Made by a program: the position numbers and the translations under genes. Positions 11,301 through 22,754 of a stretch of 64,000 bases of DNA are shown one piece after another (the stretch's first letter is position 1; every line of letters begins with the position of its first letter). Below the pieces are notes generated by a model that was not told where the DNA came from, did not search any database, and was given only the letters and a program-made list of their open reading frames with translations. The DNA is from Hydractinia symbiolongicarpus. Its lineage: Eukaryota > Cnidaria > Hydrozoa > Anthoathecata > Hydractiniidae. Location: contig NC_079882.1 of assembly GCF_029227915.1 (NCBI RefSeq), positions 21,457,001-21,521,000 of the forward strand. Direction: 5' to 3'.

Positions 11301-11888
11301 CTGAAGAAAACAGCAATGTTCTAAGATAGCCTTCAAACGAAATTTCTGTGCGGTTTGAAGTCTTATTTCGGATAAATCCGTGTAAAAGACTACTTAAAAA
11401 TCAATTCAGAAAAATTAAAGCGAATTTCTAAAACTTGTTTTATTCATCCACTTCAAATCTTGTCAGGTGAATTTCATTTTTTCATAAATTCAAGGGGTGT
11501 GACGACACAAAATTGGGCGGGAAATTACGATTTTATAATTACATAGTCATAATGGATGCAAACATTTGTGTGTTTAGATACGTGTCGCGAATTTATCGGG
11601 AGATTGTTTCTTCTGGAAAGAAAACTTTTTACGTTTCAGATTTGGATGGAAAGCGCAGAAACAGGTTAAACTTAGTCAACAAAATCTCTCTATATATATT
11701 TCTAAACAAACATTAATTAATTTTTATTTCTGTGTTTTTTTTCATAGGAATGCGTTCGAGAAAGAGCAGTAAAACACATGATGTGTATAAAAGATATACC
11801 TGAAGACATCGCCAGAGAGACTGTTGAGCGCGTTTTTTACGCGTGTTACAACGATCACGAACCTTTTCCGAAAATTCCGCCATTATAA
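8351..11888 (+). CDS. ATP23: Mitochondrial inner-membrane protease ATP23 homologue, 5' exon(s) not found
   Basis: Five coding exons join in phase: 8351-8396, 8509-8593, 10971-11105, 11578-11664, 11748-11888. Each is bounded by AG and GT. The zinc metalloprotease motif HELIHAYD is in the third exon, followed by HLACTS and IRVANLSGDC across the next junction, both family signatures, and the C-terminus carries CYNDHEPF. Two Cys-containing motifs (IVCEPC) precede the catalytic domain, as in the family. ATP23 matures the ATP synthase subunit 6 in yeast and helps assemble the F0 part, acting in the intermembrane space. The N-terminal exon ending one base into a codon was not located. The 2377-nt intron between the second and third exons contains an entire gene on the other strand. 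The 3' end is convergent with the receptor gene, about 280 bp away. Confidence 0.9.
8795..8873 (-). repeat. tRNA-like sequence, tRNA pseudogene or SINE head
   Basis: Read on minus, GTGGCGCATGGCTTTGTGGTTA resembles an A box region, GGTCCGTGGTTTGGTCCAC a B box/T-arm, and a four-base-pair stem closes a loop between them. The fold is imperfect and the loop is too large for a working tRNA, so a tRNA-derived SINE fragment is the more likely reading. Confidence 0.4.
9037..9050. promoter_or_regulatory. Perfect TGCTGACGTCAGCA palindrome (CRE-type Maf recognition element)
   Basis: The 14 bases match the known CRE-type MARE bound by Maf and related bZIP factors. It lies about 150 bp past the 3' end of the GT8 gene. 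The same 14-mer recurs at 61772-61785, so it may belong to a dispersed repeat rather than act as an enhancer. Confidence 0.35.
9201..10193 (-). CDS. Type II membrane GT8 (glycogenin-like) glycosyltransferase, single exon, nested in ATP23 intron
   Basis: An uninterrupted 330-aa protein. A short cytoplasmic start is followed by one hydrophobic segment (about residues 6-27), then a stem and a catalytic domain. The nucleotide-sugar/Mn-binding DxD motif is FFDVDG with Asp169 and Asp171; VFYITKSVPGYE and a C-terminal HFSHIKPH fit the glycogenin-like GT8 fold, whose enzymes transfer a sugar from UDP-glucose, UDP-xylose or a similar donor. The membrane anchor implies a Golgi or ER lumenal enzyme rather than cytosolic glycogenin. 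The acceptor is unknown. It has no intron, unlike its neighbours, and lies antisense within the large ATP23 intron; a retrocopy or a horizontally gained gene are both possible. The ATG at 10193 is the first in frame and gives the anchor directly. Confidence 0.85.
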   Translation of the reverse strand: MQRKCAIIYYSIIFFSLLSMQVLLLYFQFSKPTNKNTRHIMQPHLRCVDRKASQKMKRKVPDTCINKAGQKRNAFVFYITKSVPGYECYLYVLLHQLQAVYPRECNVDFVILHEAGYQFKNAIKEFKNIKLRAVKSLHYSKADWYYTNCYIKLEAFSLYHTYDRIVFFDVDGLFMKNPYPLFQLDLSPFEVGASYCNWFYPEKWLTSSIFVADLSIKLYKKISKVYSMDLNTLYPNRKRILDMEIFNWIFQEGKKLKTYSDLINMDSHYIDPDYNKFYNASKVPYYVHFSHIKPHYNKRSSACIDRTKVKAKPEFYQIHRDFWIYYYMYC

Positions 11889-11948
11889 CAATTAGTAGCT
11901 AGCTTTTATAATTGTAAATTGTATTTATTAAATTTTATACTTAATAAT

Positions 11949-11954
11949 AATAAA
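11949..11954 (+). terminator. ATP23 poly(A) signal candidate AATAAA
   Basis: The hexamer lies 61 nt after the ATP23 stop; a second one is at 12043-12048. The downstream receptor gene on minus ends at 12170, so the two 3' UTRs may overlap. Confidence 0.5.
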
Positions 11955-12169
11955 TATAAGTACTGTAGATACTACAAGTTTTGGTGTTCACAAAAAACAA
12001 GTCATTGTAGTGGTGTAACTAAGACTTTCTAGTTAAAATACCAATAAAAAAGCACACATGAGAAGGAGTCATGGCTGAGCAATATGTTTAGCGTATAGTT
12101 AAAAAATTCTCCTATCTGAGCCTGAAATGCCGATATGCTTATAAAAAACATGTATTTGCTAACGTCACA

Positions 12170-15100
12170 TCAGTCATCACTGTACGAAATAGCACACGTG
12201 ACAAAATACGCCGCGTTATACAGCACGTACATCAGTGGATAGATAAGCCGACATTTCTGATCGATCGGATGGACAACATGGTTTTCTTGTTGGGCAACGT
12301 CATAAATTGTCGGTATGTCGAGAAAATCTGTCTTTAAATAACCTCCCTTTTCGACGACGATAAATGAGGACAATGATTTTTCTTCTTCACGTTCTTCAAT
12401 TTCGTTCTAAAATAAGTTTTTTTTAAAGTTATTTAATATTACAATTTCGATTATACTTCAATCGAATGCTTGCAACGTACCTCTTTCTCTTTCGTTTTCG
12501 ACAATCCTACAATGCAGTATTCGAAGAGAACAGTTAACACAAACAGGACTGAAAAGTTGAGGTAATATTCGACAAATAAAGTGGAACGCGAGAACGGCAA
12601 TAAACCTTTAATGTCGATTGTCAGCTTGGAGAGTGTGAGCACGACAATTAACGGAATAGACACTCGAGCCGGCACACAGTTGTGGTCAATCCAGAAAGAT
12701 GTCATGCTTAGTATCACAACGAGATTGAAAGGAAAAAAACTTTGACTTAAGTAGTACCCAAAATGTCTCTTTATCTCCAGTGCGAAAATGAGTTGGTCAA
12801 ATATGCCTATGATGAAAAAATAATATGACAATCTTGATTAACAAATTTTAAGGCCGTTGCCTTTTTGACATTGAAGGTTAGCAGATCAAAAAGGTAAAAT
12901 ACACTGAATACGAGGTTAGTTAGCGAAGTAAGATTTGTATATCAAAACATTGACTAAATATTGTGTCGTACATATAGTTCTCTGATGCAATTAGAATCCG
13001 GTCACATCTATTATTCAGCTTCAGTTGCTTACCCGTTGGACCTCCATTGATGTAGTTCTTTGTTAGATTATTAAGAGTGATATGGAATTCAGTGGTATGA
13101 ACGCCGTACAAATCACGATCCACGCCCATTGGTAACCAATTAAGAGACATGATTTTGTTATTAAAAGCGTCTAAAAGAACAAATTAAATATTTTTATAAA
13201 GCTAAGTATAGAAAGGGACTGACGCGCTTGTAGCTCACTTTCACACAGGAAGGAATCGCGATTACACGCAATTACTCTGAAGGCAATGTTTCCATTTAAC
13301 TGAAAATAGTCAAATTGAGTTGGCACGAATTTTTTTTTAAAGGTAGTAGCAACAATTTAATAATTCCGGGCCTTCCCAACGTCGACCCAGGGTACGCGTT
13401 TCATCCTCATCTCAAAAAAGCGCTAGATCGGCTAAACAGGTTAATTCGACAATGCAAATAAATCTGATACACCGAATTCAGCATTCTGGTGGGTTGATAA
13501 CTTTATACTTGCAAGTACCGTAAGTACTTGCAAGTATGAACTTACATGATTCAAATCGCACGAAACATTTCTGATGGTCAAATGGGAAGTACCAGTACCG
13601 CATCGGACAAAACATTACCAAGTTAAGTCTAAATGAAGTCTTCAGAATGTTATAAATCTTTTGATATTTGTCTTTTGCTATATAAAATTTACTCCTAGAA
13701 AGCAAAAAATATTTTTCAACCTTTTGATCAGCTGTATTTTTCCGTTAGTAAACAATCGTACATATTGATCAATCAGGTAAGCTGATTTTCCACTACTTTC
13801 ATCTAGAATCCAGAGGTCAGGCTGCCAAAAGAATTCATCAGTCTCCACTGAAAGTGCCATGGGTGTGGTCATGGAAGAGTTGAACATCATACGTGAATCT
13901 TTCCATTCCAGAAGTATATCCACCACAAGATCGTAGTACTAAACAAAAAATAATAACATGACAACAACAAAATTTCGACGTAACTTAGTATAGATTTTAG
14001 GAAAACATTAGCTACAAGAGTCGATTGGTAGGTTCAAAATTGTGCTAAAAAATAATAAATCAAGGTCACTGCAAAGCAGTTATCCAAATCAGCCAAAAAT
14101 ACTCGAAAATACGTTAACATTTCAGGCTTTCTTTGCTTAATACGGCCCCGTGCGTCATATGGGATATAGAAAAAAAACGCAAATTAATTTTGTTTTTTTC
14201 TTAACATAATTAGTTAGTTTTTAAAATTAAATAAACAAATAATAACAGTTAGTATAAATGTGAGGTTGAAGTCAATTGCAAATGGAACAAAACCAGTTTT
14301 GCAATAACTCCTTTCAAAAACATAGTGAGGCATGCCTTCGCATTTTCTGTAGAACCATTCCAGACATTTGTTGCATTCCACTATATCCTTGTCTTCATTG
14401 TTATTATTTCTGCAGTATGACATTCTACAGGAGCAAAAATAATTCAACCGTTGTAGATTTTCTTCGGCAACGCAACATTTTACCTTTAACAGTTGGAAAA
14501 GGTTCTATTTTAAAACACTATTGTTTTCGGATTTAGGAAGATATGCATAACAGTCACTGACTTTGTTTCGCAATGCTTCGTTTCGTTTTTATGAGATAAA
14601 TATAATAAAACAATATACCTAATGCCTATACCTAAAATATACCTAATAAATTAAAAGGTTTTATTGTTCTCAGGAATTTAGACGTTGTACTCACTCGTGT
14701 CAAAAAGCTTATCTTTTTTATAGATGGAATATTTCCAGTCGGTATTAATTTCGTGTTGATCCTCTGCTTCCGTTACAATATGTTTTCCTCCCCACGCGAA
14801 AAGTGCAAGTGCGACATGATAAAAAAAAATACGACCTACCAATCGACTCTTGTAACTAATGCTTTCCTAGATTTTAGGAGCAATACTTTCGGCGTCGGCT
14901 ATGCCTTCATAAACAATTACTATAGTGACTGAAAAAACATTTTCAACAAAATACCCAACCTGGATAAAGCGTACACTTGGCACAAAGTGCTTAAACGCAG
15001 GGGGTATAATTGAGTCAAGCCCAATGAACTGAAGATTCCATTGTAGAAGAAACTACAGAACTGTTTTACGACAAGAAAACATGTGTGTCCAAAGCTACTA

Positions 15101-15483
15101 TGTTGTGCGATAAGCCCCTCTCCCCGCGGATAAATACCCTTTTCCCGCGGATATGACCCTTTCCCCACGGATAAGCTCTTTAAAAAAAGTCTTCCGACTA
15201 TATGCGGAGAAATACTATTGTAAACCTACTCTGTGTTTTATTGGAACCATTTCGATTAGATAGACTCCCAATCCAACATTAAGTGGCTTCAAACCTGGAA
15301 TAATAAAAATATTAAAAAGCAATTATTGATAATAATAAAAAACCATGACAAGGAATTTCTTGGTAAGTAAGACTTAAAGATGTTGATGTACCTTCTTTTG
15401 GTGGCGGAACATGTCTGGAGTATTTCGATTGATTTAAACTGCGTAAGATGTTGGTTACTTCTTGAGCTGTGTGTTGCAGACAG
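12170..15483 (-). CDS. Cys-loop ligand-gated ion channel, anion-type pore, 5' end not found
   Basis: Exons in order: 15392-15483, 15230-15294, 13721-13938, 13546-13694, 13033-13170, 12481-12806, 12170-12406; phases close. The extracellular domain has VPPPKEGLKPLNVGLGVYL, WKDSRM, FFWQPDLWI and VRLFTNG, then the Cys loop with 13 residues between its cysteines (CPMRYWYFPFDHQKC) and FESYAFN across a junction. M1 starts at HFGYYLSQ; M2 begins with the PARV motif, which in glycine and GABA-A receptors marks chloride selectivity, and keeps the 9' Leu; M3 follows, with a short Lys/Glu-rich loop, and M4 near IDQKCRLIYPLMYVLYNAAY just before the stop. The ligand cannot be inferred. The signal-peptide exon was not found. 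The join between 13721 and 13694 would need a 26-nt intron; otherwise a frameshift lies there. The long intron between exons 2 and 3 holds a PHD-like relic. Confidence 0.85.
14214..14480 (-). pseudogene. PHD-finger-like fragment, probably from a transposon
   Basis: Inside a receptor intron a short frame reads FCSCRMSYC, then DIVECNKCLEWFYRKCEGMP and HYVFE. The Cys spacing is that of the first part of a PHD finger, with Tyr at the usual His position and the last Cys pair absent. Upstream in the same frame is VAEENLQRLNY. Such PHD ends occur on cnidarian transposon ORFs; origin is inferred. Confidence 0.45.
15117..15178. repeat. Three diverged copies of a CCCCGCGGATA unit
   Basis: Three tandem units of about 20 bp share (c)ccgcggata or cccacggata with runs of pyrimidines between. 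GC-rich against an AT-rich intron of the receptor gene. Confidence 0.6.
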
Positions 15484-16097
15484 CTAAAAATAACGTGTTT
15501 TTTTTGTGGAGTTGAAATAAATTTTCACATTTCGCTAAAACAACGAAAATTAATTTTGCGGGAATTTAATTTCTTGAGGGCTATATGAGGGCTCTGTGAA
15601 ACCTTCAAATTTTTTGTGAAATTATTAATGATGCGAATAAACGTCTCGATAGGAGTCTTGATATGAGATAAAACCTGATGCTAAATTTTCAAAGAAAGAA
15701 ATTTGGAAAAATTGCATTTTCGCATTTTCGTTCCCCAAAACTCTTTGAGATAAACCTCGAGATTTATATTAAAAAACTTGTTGACGAGAATCAGTTTTTG
15801 TCTTATAAATAAAAAATCTTTAAATCAGAGTTTGGCAAAATTTCACTGCATAGCAATTTTGAAAACTCTCACAAAGGATTAAAGGTCATGTTTTAGCATT
15901 TATTAACTTGAATTACTTGCACGTTATCAGCGATTCTATAATCAGAAAAATACCATTACTTGTCTGAATAGCATTTTTTGCCATTCTGTTTCCAGGTTTT
16001 CGCCAACAAATACAAAAAGTTGCTAAATCTTCAGTCGATAAAAATATTTAATTTTAGTTTCACTGATAAAGTATACACTTGTATGCAAAGGTATTTA

Positions 16098-16193
16098 CAG
16101 GCCCGGCGGAGCAATTTTGAAAGTGGAGGGGCTAAATTATTCAATATCAAAGTTGGCCTGACCATTGTTGGGGCCAACGGGGCGCCGGGCCTG
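16098..16193. repeat. 96-bp element with perfect 11-bp inverted ends
   Basis: The ends are caggcccggcg and cgccgggcctg. The unit is much more GC-rich than the surroundings and contains a second short pair (ttggcctga / ttggggccaa). It looks like a very small foldback element. Confidence 0.6.
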
Positions 16194-16389
16194 ATTTAGC
16201 GAGTTCTTCTTTTGATCGATTTGACAATTTGATTGTCCCTAGGACTTGCCAAAAAAATTCAATGAGAAATGGTTGGTCGATGAAACACGCCACTGATAAG
16301 CATAAATAAAATCACATTTTTTACCAATAAGCACTGGCAAAATACCGAAAAATCAGACATTTTCTAAATTTCAAAATTCAATAAACGTT

Positions 16390-16930
16390 CAAGGCGGATA
16401 CATCTGATTAGCAGACAATTTTTTTCACTGGCCGTTTTTTAAACAAAAAAGCTTTCTAAATAACGGACAGTTAATTAGCGGACATTTCAATTAGCAGACA
16501 ATATTTTTTGCACAAAATAGTAAATATTGCTTTTTGATCTTACCAATTACCAGGCAGTCCAAAAAAATTAGGACCTAGCAAACAAAAATAAAGAAAAATG
16601 AATAGTTTTTCGAATATTTATTTCAAACACTTTAAAACTTTACAATCTAGCTCCCTTTTTATAGCTTCAATCTTCGATTCAGTTTATTAACTTTTCTTGT
16701 CCATGAAAGCTACAGAATTCCCCTACCATAGTCACCTTAAGTGATTATGGTATGGAGAGTGTCTAAGTTCAACCCTGTACGCATTATCACCCAAATTACC
16801 CCTTTCACGTACAAAACTCAGCTTTATTTTTAAATTTCAAAATATTCCAAAAAGCGGACACCTCCAATTAACGTACACTTTGATCTTGCACCGACGGTGT
16901 CATCTAATTGGAGAGAATACTGTATTTCAT
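16390..16930. mobile_element. Pogo/Tigger-like MITE remnant
   Basis: Repeated words attagcgga(ca), agcagaca and agcggacacctccaatta lead to a right end whose reverse complement is CAGTATTCTCTCCAATTAGA. The matching left terminus is not evident, so it is probably truncated. Confidence 0.5.
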
Positions 16931-17719
16931 CCTACTAAATACAGTTAAGAGAATTTGGAGTAAATTTACTCAAGTGATTGGCTAAAATAGGATTTTAAGC
17001 ATGAATTGAAGTTGTCCATCTAATTTTTAAAAAATAGCACAAAAATTGGCGACAACACAGCATTCAACACAATATCCACTTTGTTTACTAAACATCGTTT
17101 TTGTCGAGGAAAAAATCCAAAGTCGTTTTGAAGGGGTTGATGAGTTCTAATCTTAATGCTCAAATATTTTCAATTTTTAGTGGACATAAATTCCCAACCT
17201 TGTCCCCAGGGTCTTGTGGCACCTGAGCCGTCCTTTACTCTAAATGGTTATTGTCACTATGGCGCCCCGTCTACTTACCTTTATTGTATTCATTTGTTTT
17301 ACTTTTATTGTGTTCATTTGTTTTGCAACGTTCGTTTTTGATATTTGCAAAACTTTTCGTGGTGTCTGGCAAAACCGATCTCAAGAAAGTAAAGACTTTC
17401 TCCCTGTTTCAAACGGTAGCGCGAAGCATAGATTATGCCATGTAAACATTGAACGAATAACAAACAGAAAACCTACAACGCTATTTTGACTCCCAAAATC
17501 AGGAAGATGGCTCTCCACATCCAATTCATCGCAAAAAACATTTTTAACCTGTTGAAAATTATACCGCAAGATTTCGACTTTGGATAAATTGTACATATTG
17601 AATTAAATATTTATAGAAAACAATAATGTATCAATCATATATTTTAATATATATTGTAAATTCATGAAAGAAACTTAACTTGCAGTTTAAAATAAACTAT
17701 AGCAACATAATCGTAACGT

Positions 17720-18003
17720 TATCATGACTAGATTACACATCAAAAAGTCGAGAAAAAAGAATGATGGCAACCGCAACTACAACGACGACGACATGACGGC
17801 GACAAAAGCTACAAAAACAATAAAAGGACACAAAAGCAACAATAAAAACAATAAAACAACAACAAAGACGACGACGAAGATGGCAATGGCGACAAAAGCA
17901 ACAACAACAATAAACAAACAGAAACAAAAGCAACAATAAAAACAACAAAGACAACAACGATGAAGTCGACGACAATGAAGACAGCGACGGCGACGACGAC
18001 AAA
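17720..18003. repeat. Low-complexity (ACA/GAC/AAC)n tract
   Basis: About 280 bp of imperfect trinucleotide repeat rich in A and C on plus. Any reading frame across it is Thr/Lys/Asn- or Ser/Leu-rich and not a credible gene. Confidence 0.8.
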
Positions 18004-18364
18004 AAAAATATATAATTTATTAGTCTTTATTTAATCTTTCTTTTTTTCACAAAAAAAACAAAAACAATTTTGCTACACTTTTAAATAATTTACAACAATT
18101 TTTAGTTGTTTATATAAATAACTTAATAAAATGTAAATAAATAAATATAAACAATATAAAAAACAACAGCGTTGAAAGTCATTGAAGTGAGGAATTAAAT
18201 AATCGTCTAAATTTTGCACTTAACAACATCACGATCAATTATTATACGTCTTTGTGGGAAGTCACCCAATCATGACTGTTCCACCGTCATTTAATGTGCG
18301 TTCATGCATTTTCTCAATTTAAAGCAATTTTAAATAAGTGTTTGGAAACCACTCTTCAAGAAAA

Positions 18365-21300
18365 TCAATTCGACTTCAATAAATTTAACCAGTTCGCAGA
18401 GAAACGAAAAACTGTCACACCAGGATTGCACTCTGTGTTCTCCATCACAGTGTTTTCTGAAATATCTCTTGGTATTGAATCTTCCCCGGTTAAAACGATG
18501 GCAAAGCGACGAAGAATCCGAGAAACATTTCTGTTGTTTTCGTTGAACTAAAAAAATAATGTTAATGATATGACCTGCTAAATTAAATGATGTAAATGGA
18601 TGCGAGCGATGTACGACTCTCGTACACTACAAAACTCATTCTGGCCACCCATAAAATAGAATACGGGAGAAAATCGTTACGATAATCAACTCACTTTGGA
18701 AATAGTGGTGAGAAAGCATTCCATTAACTTCCAAATATCCTGAAAAAATATCATACACATTATAATATTCCATAAAAATACAACAGCAGAAAAAAAAATT
18801 AAACAGCATACATACTCTGTCTAAATTTTGAAAAGCTTCTTTAGGCGTGTCCATGTTTTCACTCATTATTGCAATGGTATCCATATTCACAATTTGTCCC
18901 TATGGTGATCGAGTGATTTATGTTTTTATACAATTCGTTTCGCGATAAAAAAAGAAATGTTGCTAATATTTTTTTTATGATACTACCTCCAACTGTGATA
19001 ACCACGCCCAAAACAGTCCAGACAGAACAGCTAAATTTCTTTCCTTAGATAAATTTTCCCACTCGTCATCACTCTTGTTAAGTTTATGCTACGCAAGAAA
19101 AAAAATAACAGTTATACTTTTGCACATTATCTTGTAAGAATTAAAAGACATAAATTGCAACTACCTTGAATCTTTCGATTTTATTCGAGACATTGACATC
19201 GCTACAACGAAATGCTAAATGTTTCAAAACCAACTCGGAAGGCGTCAAATCTGAAGTATTATTGAAGCTTGAAACAGAGACTGCATCGGAATTTCTTCTC
19301 AGCTGGAAACTCAAACTTGAATCGATCGAAGCATTGAGTGAAATGCTATGGCTTAATTTTCTGTTTACAGCAGAATCAAACGATTTACCAAGATTAGAGC
19401 TTTCGTCTTCTGCGTTTTCATATAGCTTCGAGCTGATTAACCTTTCCTTCAGTCCTTTGCTTTTCTTTTTTCTCAAGTTTATTGGTTCCAACGTTTTTTT
19501 CGTGAATATTGATTTGTTATTCTCTTCTTGTGCTGCAGACACAAACGCAACATTAGGCGACGACTCAGCTTTTATTTGTTTATTGATATTTTCTGGCTGA
19601 TATAAATGCGAGTTATTCAGCTGACCAGTACTACGAACCTTGTACAAATTTGACTTTTCTACCTCCAAGAAATTCTCAACGTTAATGTTCTCCTCCTGCT
19701 TGTTTGTATTAAGGTAGCTATTTCTCATGAAACTATAATGAGTTATCCTTGCACATGAACTTAGATCATAGTCGCAACCAATGTATCGAAGAAAGCTTTC
19801 ACATATCTTAAACACAATCTAAAAAGAAATCAAAATCATGTTATTATTAAGTAGCAAGTGCCCAAAAGTGAAAATCAAATCTATTATTGGAGAAAATTTA
19901 ACGCTTTTGAACTTGTGTAAACGACGCACAAAAACAAGAAGGCAAACAGTCTAAAGAAAGGAAAATCTAGTTAGGGTAATCAAAAAAAGAACCATTGTAA
20001 ATTTTATGTTAGTAGAAGCATTTTTTGAGTAGCAAGTTTTTCAATGCGCTTTGGAAAAAACGATGGCCGAGCTCTAGTTAATAGAAAGATAAATGTGCGC
20101 GGGATTGATAATGAGAAAGATATTTTGTTTGAACTTTCTCTTCATAGTTGGCCAATCAAAAATTCCACATTTCACGACATGTTAACGTGAAGGGAAAGAA
20201 AATGTATAGTAATGATATGGATCTACCTTAGGTATATATTTTAAAGTTCGAGCTTCTTCTCCATGCAATAAATGTCTTTGGCGATTCATGAAATGCTTAT
20301 AGGAAAACGTTTTTCCACTGAAATAAAAACATTCCAATTAAAAGAAATATTTCTACAACACAAAATGGAACATTCTGAAATAATTAGAGTTATATAGCTA
20401 CCTCAGTGAGAAGACGACCCACATTGGCTTCACATACAATTCAAAATCCTTCACACAATTGATTTGACCTCTGGTTTGAATTGCCTTCGGTCTGCAAAAA
20501 TATATTTTAAATAAAATGCCAAAACCATTGACTGGTTGTCCACTCAATATTGACTCTTTCCCTGACATTCTTAACATTTTTCTGGCTGTTCAAAATAAAA
20601 TTTCTGACATTTTCCTGTCTGTCTATTGCGGCAAAATTTCACACTTTTGGAAACTTAAATTACCCCGAAAAATAAACGAATATGTATAATAGCACAAAAA
20701 GAAAATCTTTTCAGTATTTAAAAAAAAGTAAATAATTCTGATTGACTATTTGAACCCAAAAATACAGATATTCTCCTGACATATTAAAGAAATTGATGAT
20801 ATTATGGAAATTTTCCTGATATTGTGGTAAGATTTGATATCTTGATTGACTTTTAAATGGTTTATGTTCAATTGTGGTTTTAGTAAAGGGAGATTATATA
20901 ACAAGTAGCGTACCTGGTCCTTCTTACTTTCAAAATGGCCTAAATAAAGAAAAGGTAAAAATGTATGTAAAAAACACAAAGTAATTGTTCACGGATATTT
21001 TATTAAAAAAATATGACAAATGAACATTCATAATAGTTCGTTTCTTTTAGGCTCTTTTCTTAATAAGTATCCATTCAGCCTTTCTCTTATTTGAACTTCT
21101 TACAAAAGAGGAAATTCAGCACTTTTACTTAATATTTGTACTTCTAAGCATGAACATTTTTTTATAAAGGTTGTTTATTCCAATCATCTATAATTTTCTT
21201 AATAAGAAATATAATTGAAAAGAAATATTACCTCTTGGGCTGTGCTGCGATGCGAGTATATTAGGTAGCAAGCTATCAAAACACCTGTACGGCCTAAACC

Positions 21301-22754
21301 TGCATGACAATGTACAGCTACCTTTAAGAGAGAAAATGATAATACACTTACAAGGTATTTTCCTTATACCTTTCAAAACAAATTCTTATTATCGTGAACA
21401 GATGACAGAATGCCTTAATTCCATGACTCTATCTGAGCGCAAATTATGTTGCTGAGTTACAAGCAATTATAGTTTTCAGAAAAGACAAAATATTTGTTTA
21501 TTTTCATGTTCATGTTTCCCTACACACCTTGCCATTGCTGATAGCAAAATCCATCACTTTCACCATGTCTAGAATAGATTGCAGTGAACGGACACCATAG
21601 TCATTCCTATAATATGGGTGAATGTATAATACATATTGTTATAAAAAACAAACAAAAAAACAGTAAATAAATACATTTAAACTGAATCTTTGAAAAAATA
21701 ATAATCCGAAACATTTTGAAACCAATAATTAACTGTAAAAATATATTATATATATAATAAACAAAACTTACCACACAAAGTTGTAGAAGAATACTAAAAA
21801 AAAACAATTTATTTATAGAAGAACAGCCTTTGTTTCTCGTCACAAAAACAATCCAGTACATATAATCATGCCTCATACCATTATTGTCCATAAAGTCTTG
21901 AGGATTATAAGAAAATCCACTTGATTCCAAACCATAGCCACAAGCTGAATGTTCTCCAGGGAGTTGTAGATTGATGATAGAAGAAATACCAGCACTGCAA
22001 AAATGAGAATATTTGTATAAAATGTATATGTATAGAAATTTACAAGAAAGAATAGTGGTTGGAATACATAAAAAATATTAATGGAGCATGTAAAATACCT
22101 TTGAAATTGTTTGATGATATTAAACTCTTTAATGGCATTTGTAGATGGTCTAGAAGTGGCTAATATTTCAGAAGTAATCCTATACAGAAAACCATAAACA
22201 GTTTACAATTAAAATTCTCTCTGTCAGCATTTTAAATCAGGATACATGAAACATCTATTAACCAAGTTGAGAATACTAGCTATATTTCCTGAACTGCGAA
22301 ATAAATTATATAAAGATTATTTTCTAAAAGCCAGATAAATTTCTTATCGAATAGTGTCATTTTTGTCATAAAATAATAAACTGGGAAGGCGTAAAAAATT
22401 ATTGAACACCTTTTTTGACTTGCCGTCTCTCACATCTGAACTTCTGTAGCATTTAAAGCATAAAAATTACACCATTTAAAATTACACCACATGAGTATGA
22501 AAATGGTGAGTGGAATCTTACCATGACGAATAGAGTCCTGCAATAGCAGATTCCTCCTCCTTGAACTTTAATGGGTAGCAATATTTACATTGTCTCCCTC
22601 CACAAAACATGGAACAAGTAAGACTACTGGGTGCAACATGTCGAATACGTTCCCCAAATGCAGAATACTTTGGAGCAGTTGCTTTCTCATCATTACCACC
22701 TGCAGATAAATTTTCATCCAATAACCATTTCACTTGTCCATAATCATTCATCAT
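18365..22754 (-). CDS. PTPDC1: Protein tyrosine phosphatase domain-containing protein 1
   Basis: Fourteen coding exons close in phase to 631 aa: 22522-22754, 22099-22179, 21879-21994, 21772-21793, 21528-21606, 21232-21321, 20914-20939, 20402-20491, 20227-20317, 19165-19818, 18987-19088, 18816-18899, 18695-18739, 18365-18547. The N-terminus has [20 protein letters not shown], a PTPDC1 hallmark. The phosphatase site is [10 protein letters not shown] with Cys182 and Arg188, and an acid candidate Asp153 in [15 protein letters not shown] and the C-terminal WENL...WAWLSQLE block also match the family. The 654-nt exon encodes a Ser-rich, probably disordered linker. The vertebrate protein acts at centrosomes/cilia. 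The start is the first ATG after an in-frame stop. Two exons are only 22 and 26 nt. Confidence 0.93.

Larger units (their letters stand above)
15484..18364. other. Non-coding, repeat-rich stretch between receptor and PTPDC1
   Basis: It should contain the missing 5' exon(s) and promoter of the receptor gene, which I could not pick out. It holds the repeats listed separately and, near 17195-17215, a 'cttgtccccaggg' word shared with the MITE at 42.4-42.9 kb. AATAAA hexamers on minus near 18.02 kb could serve PTPDC1. Confidence 0.5.

Noticed and set aside
13206-13305. Minus-strand stretch LNGNIAFRVIACNRDSFLCE after a good acceptor, inside a receptor intron
   Set aside because: It looks exon-like, but the receptor sequence joins perfectly without it and no donor follows in phase.
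17724-18002. Lys/Thr-rich plus frame and Ser/Leu-rich minus frame
   Set aside because: Both are translations of a trinucleotide low-complexity tract.
19166-19600. A 144-aa plus-strand frame
   Set aside because: It lies antisense to the large Ser-rich PTPDC1 exon, whose splice phases fit exactly.
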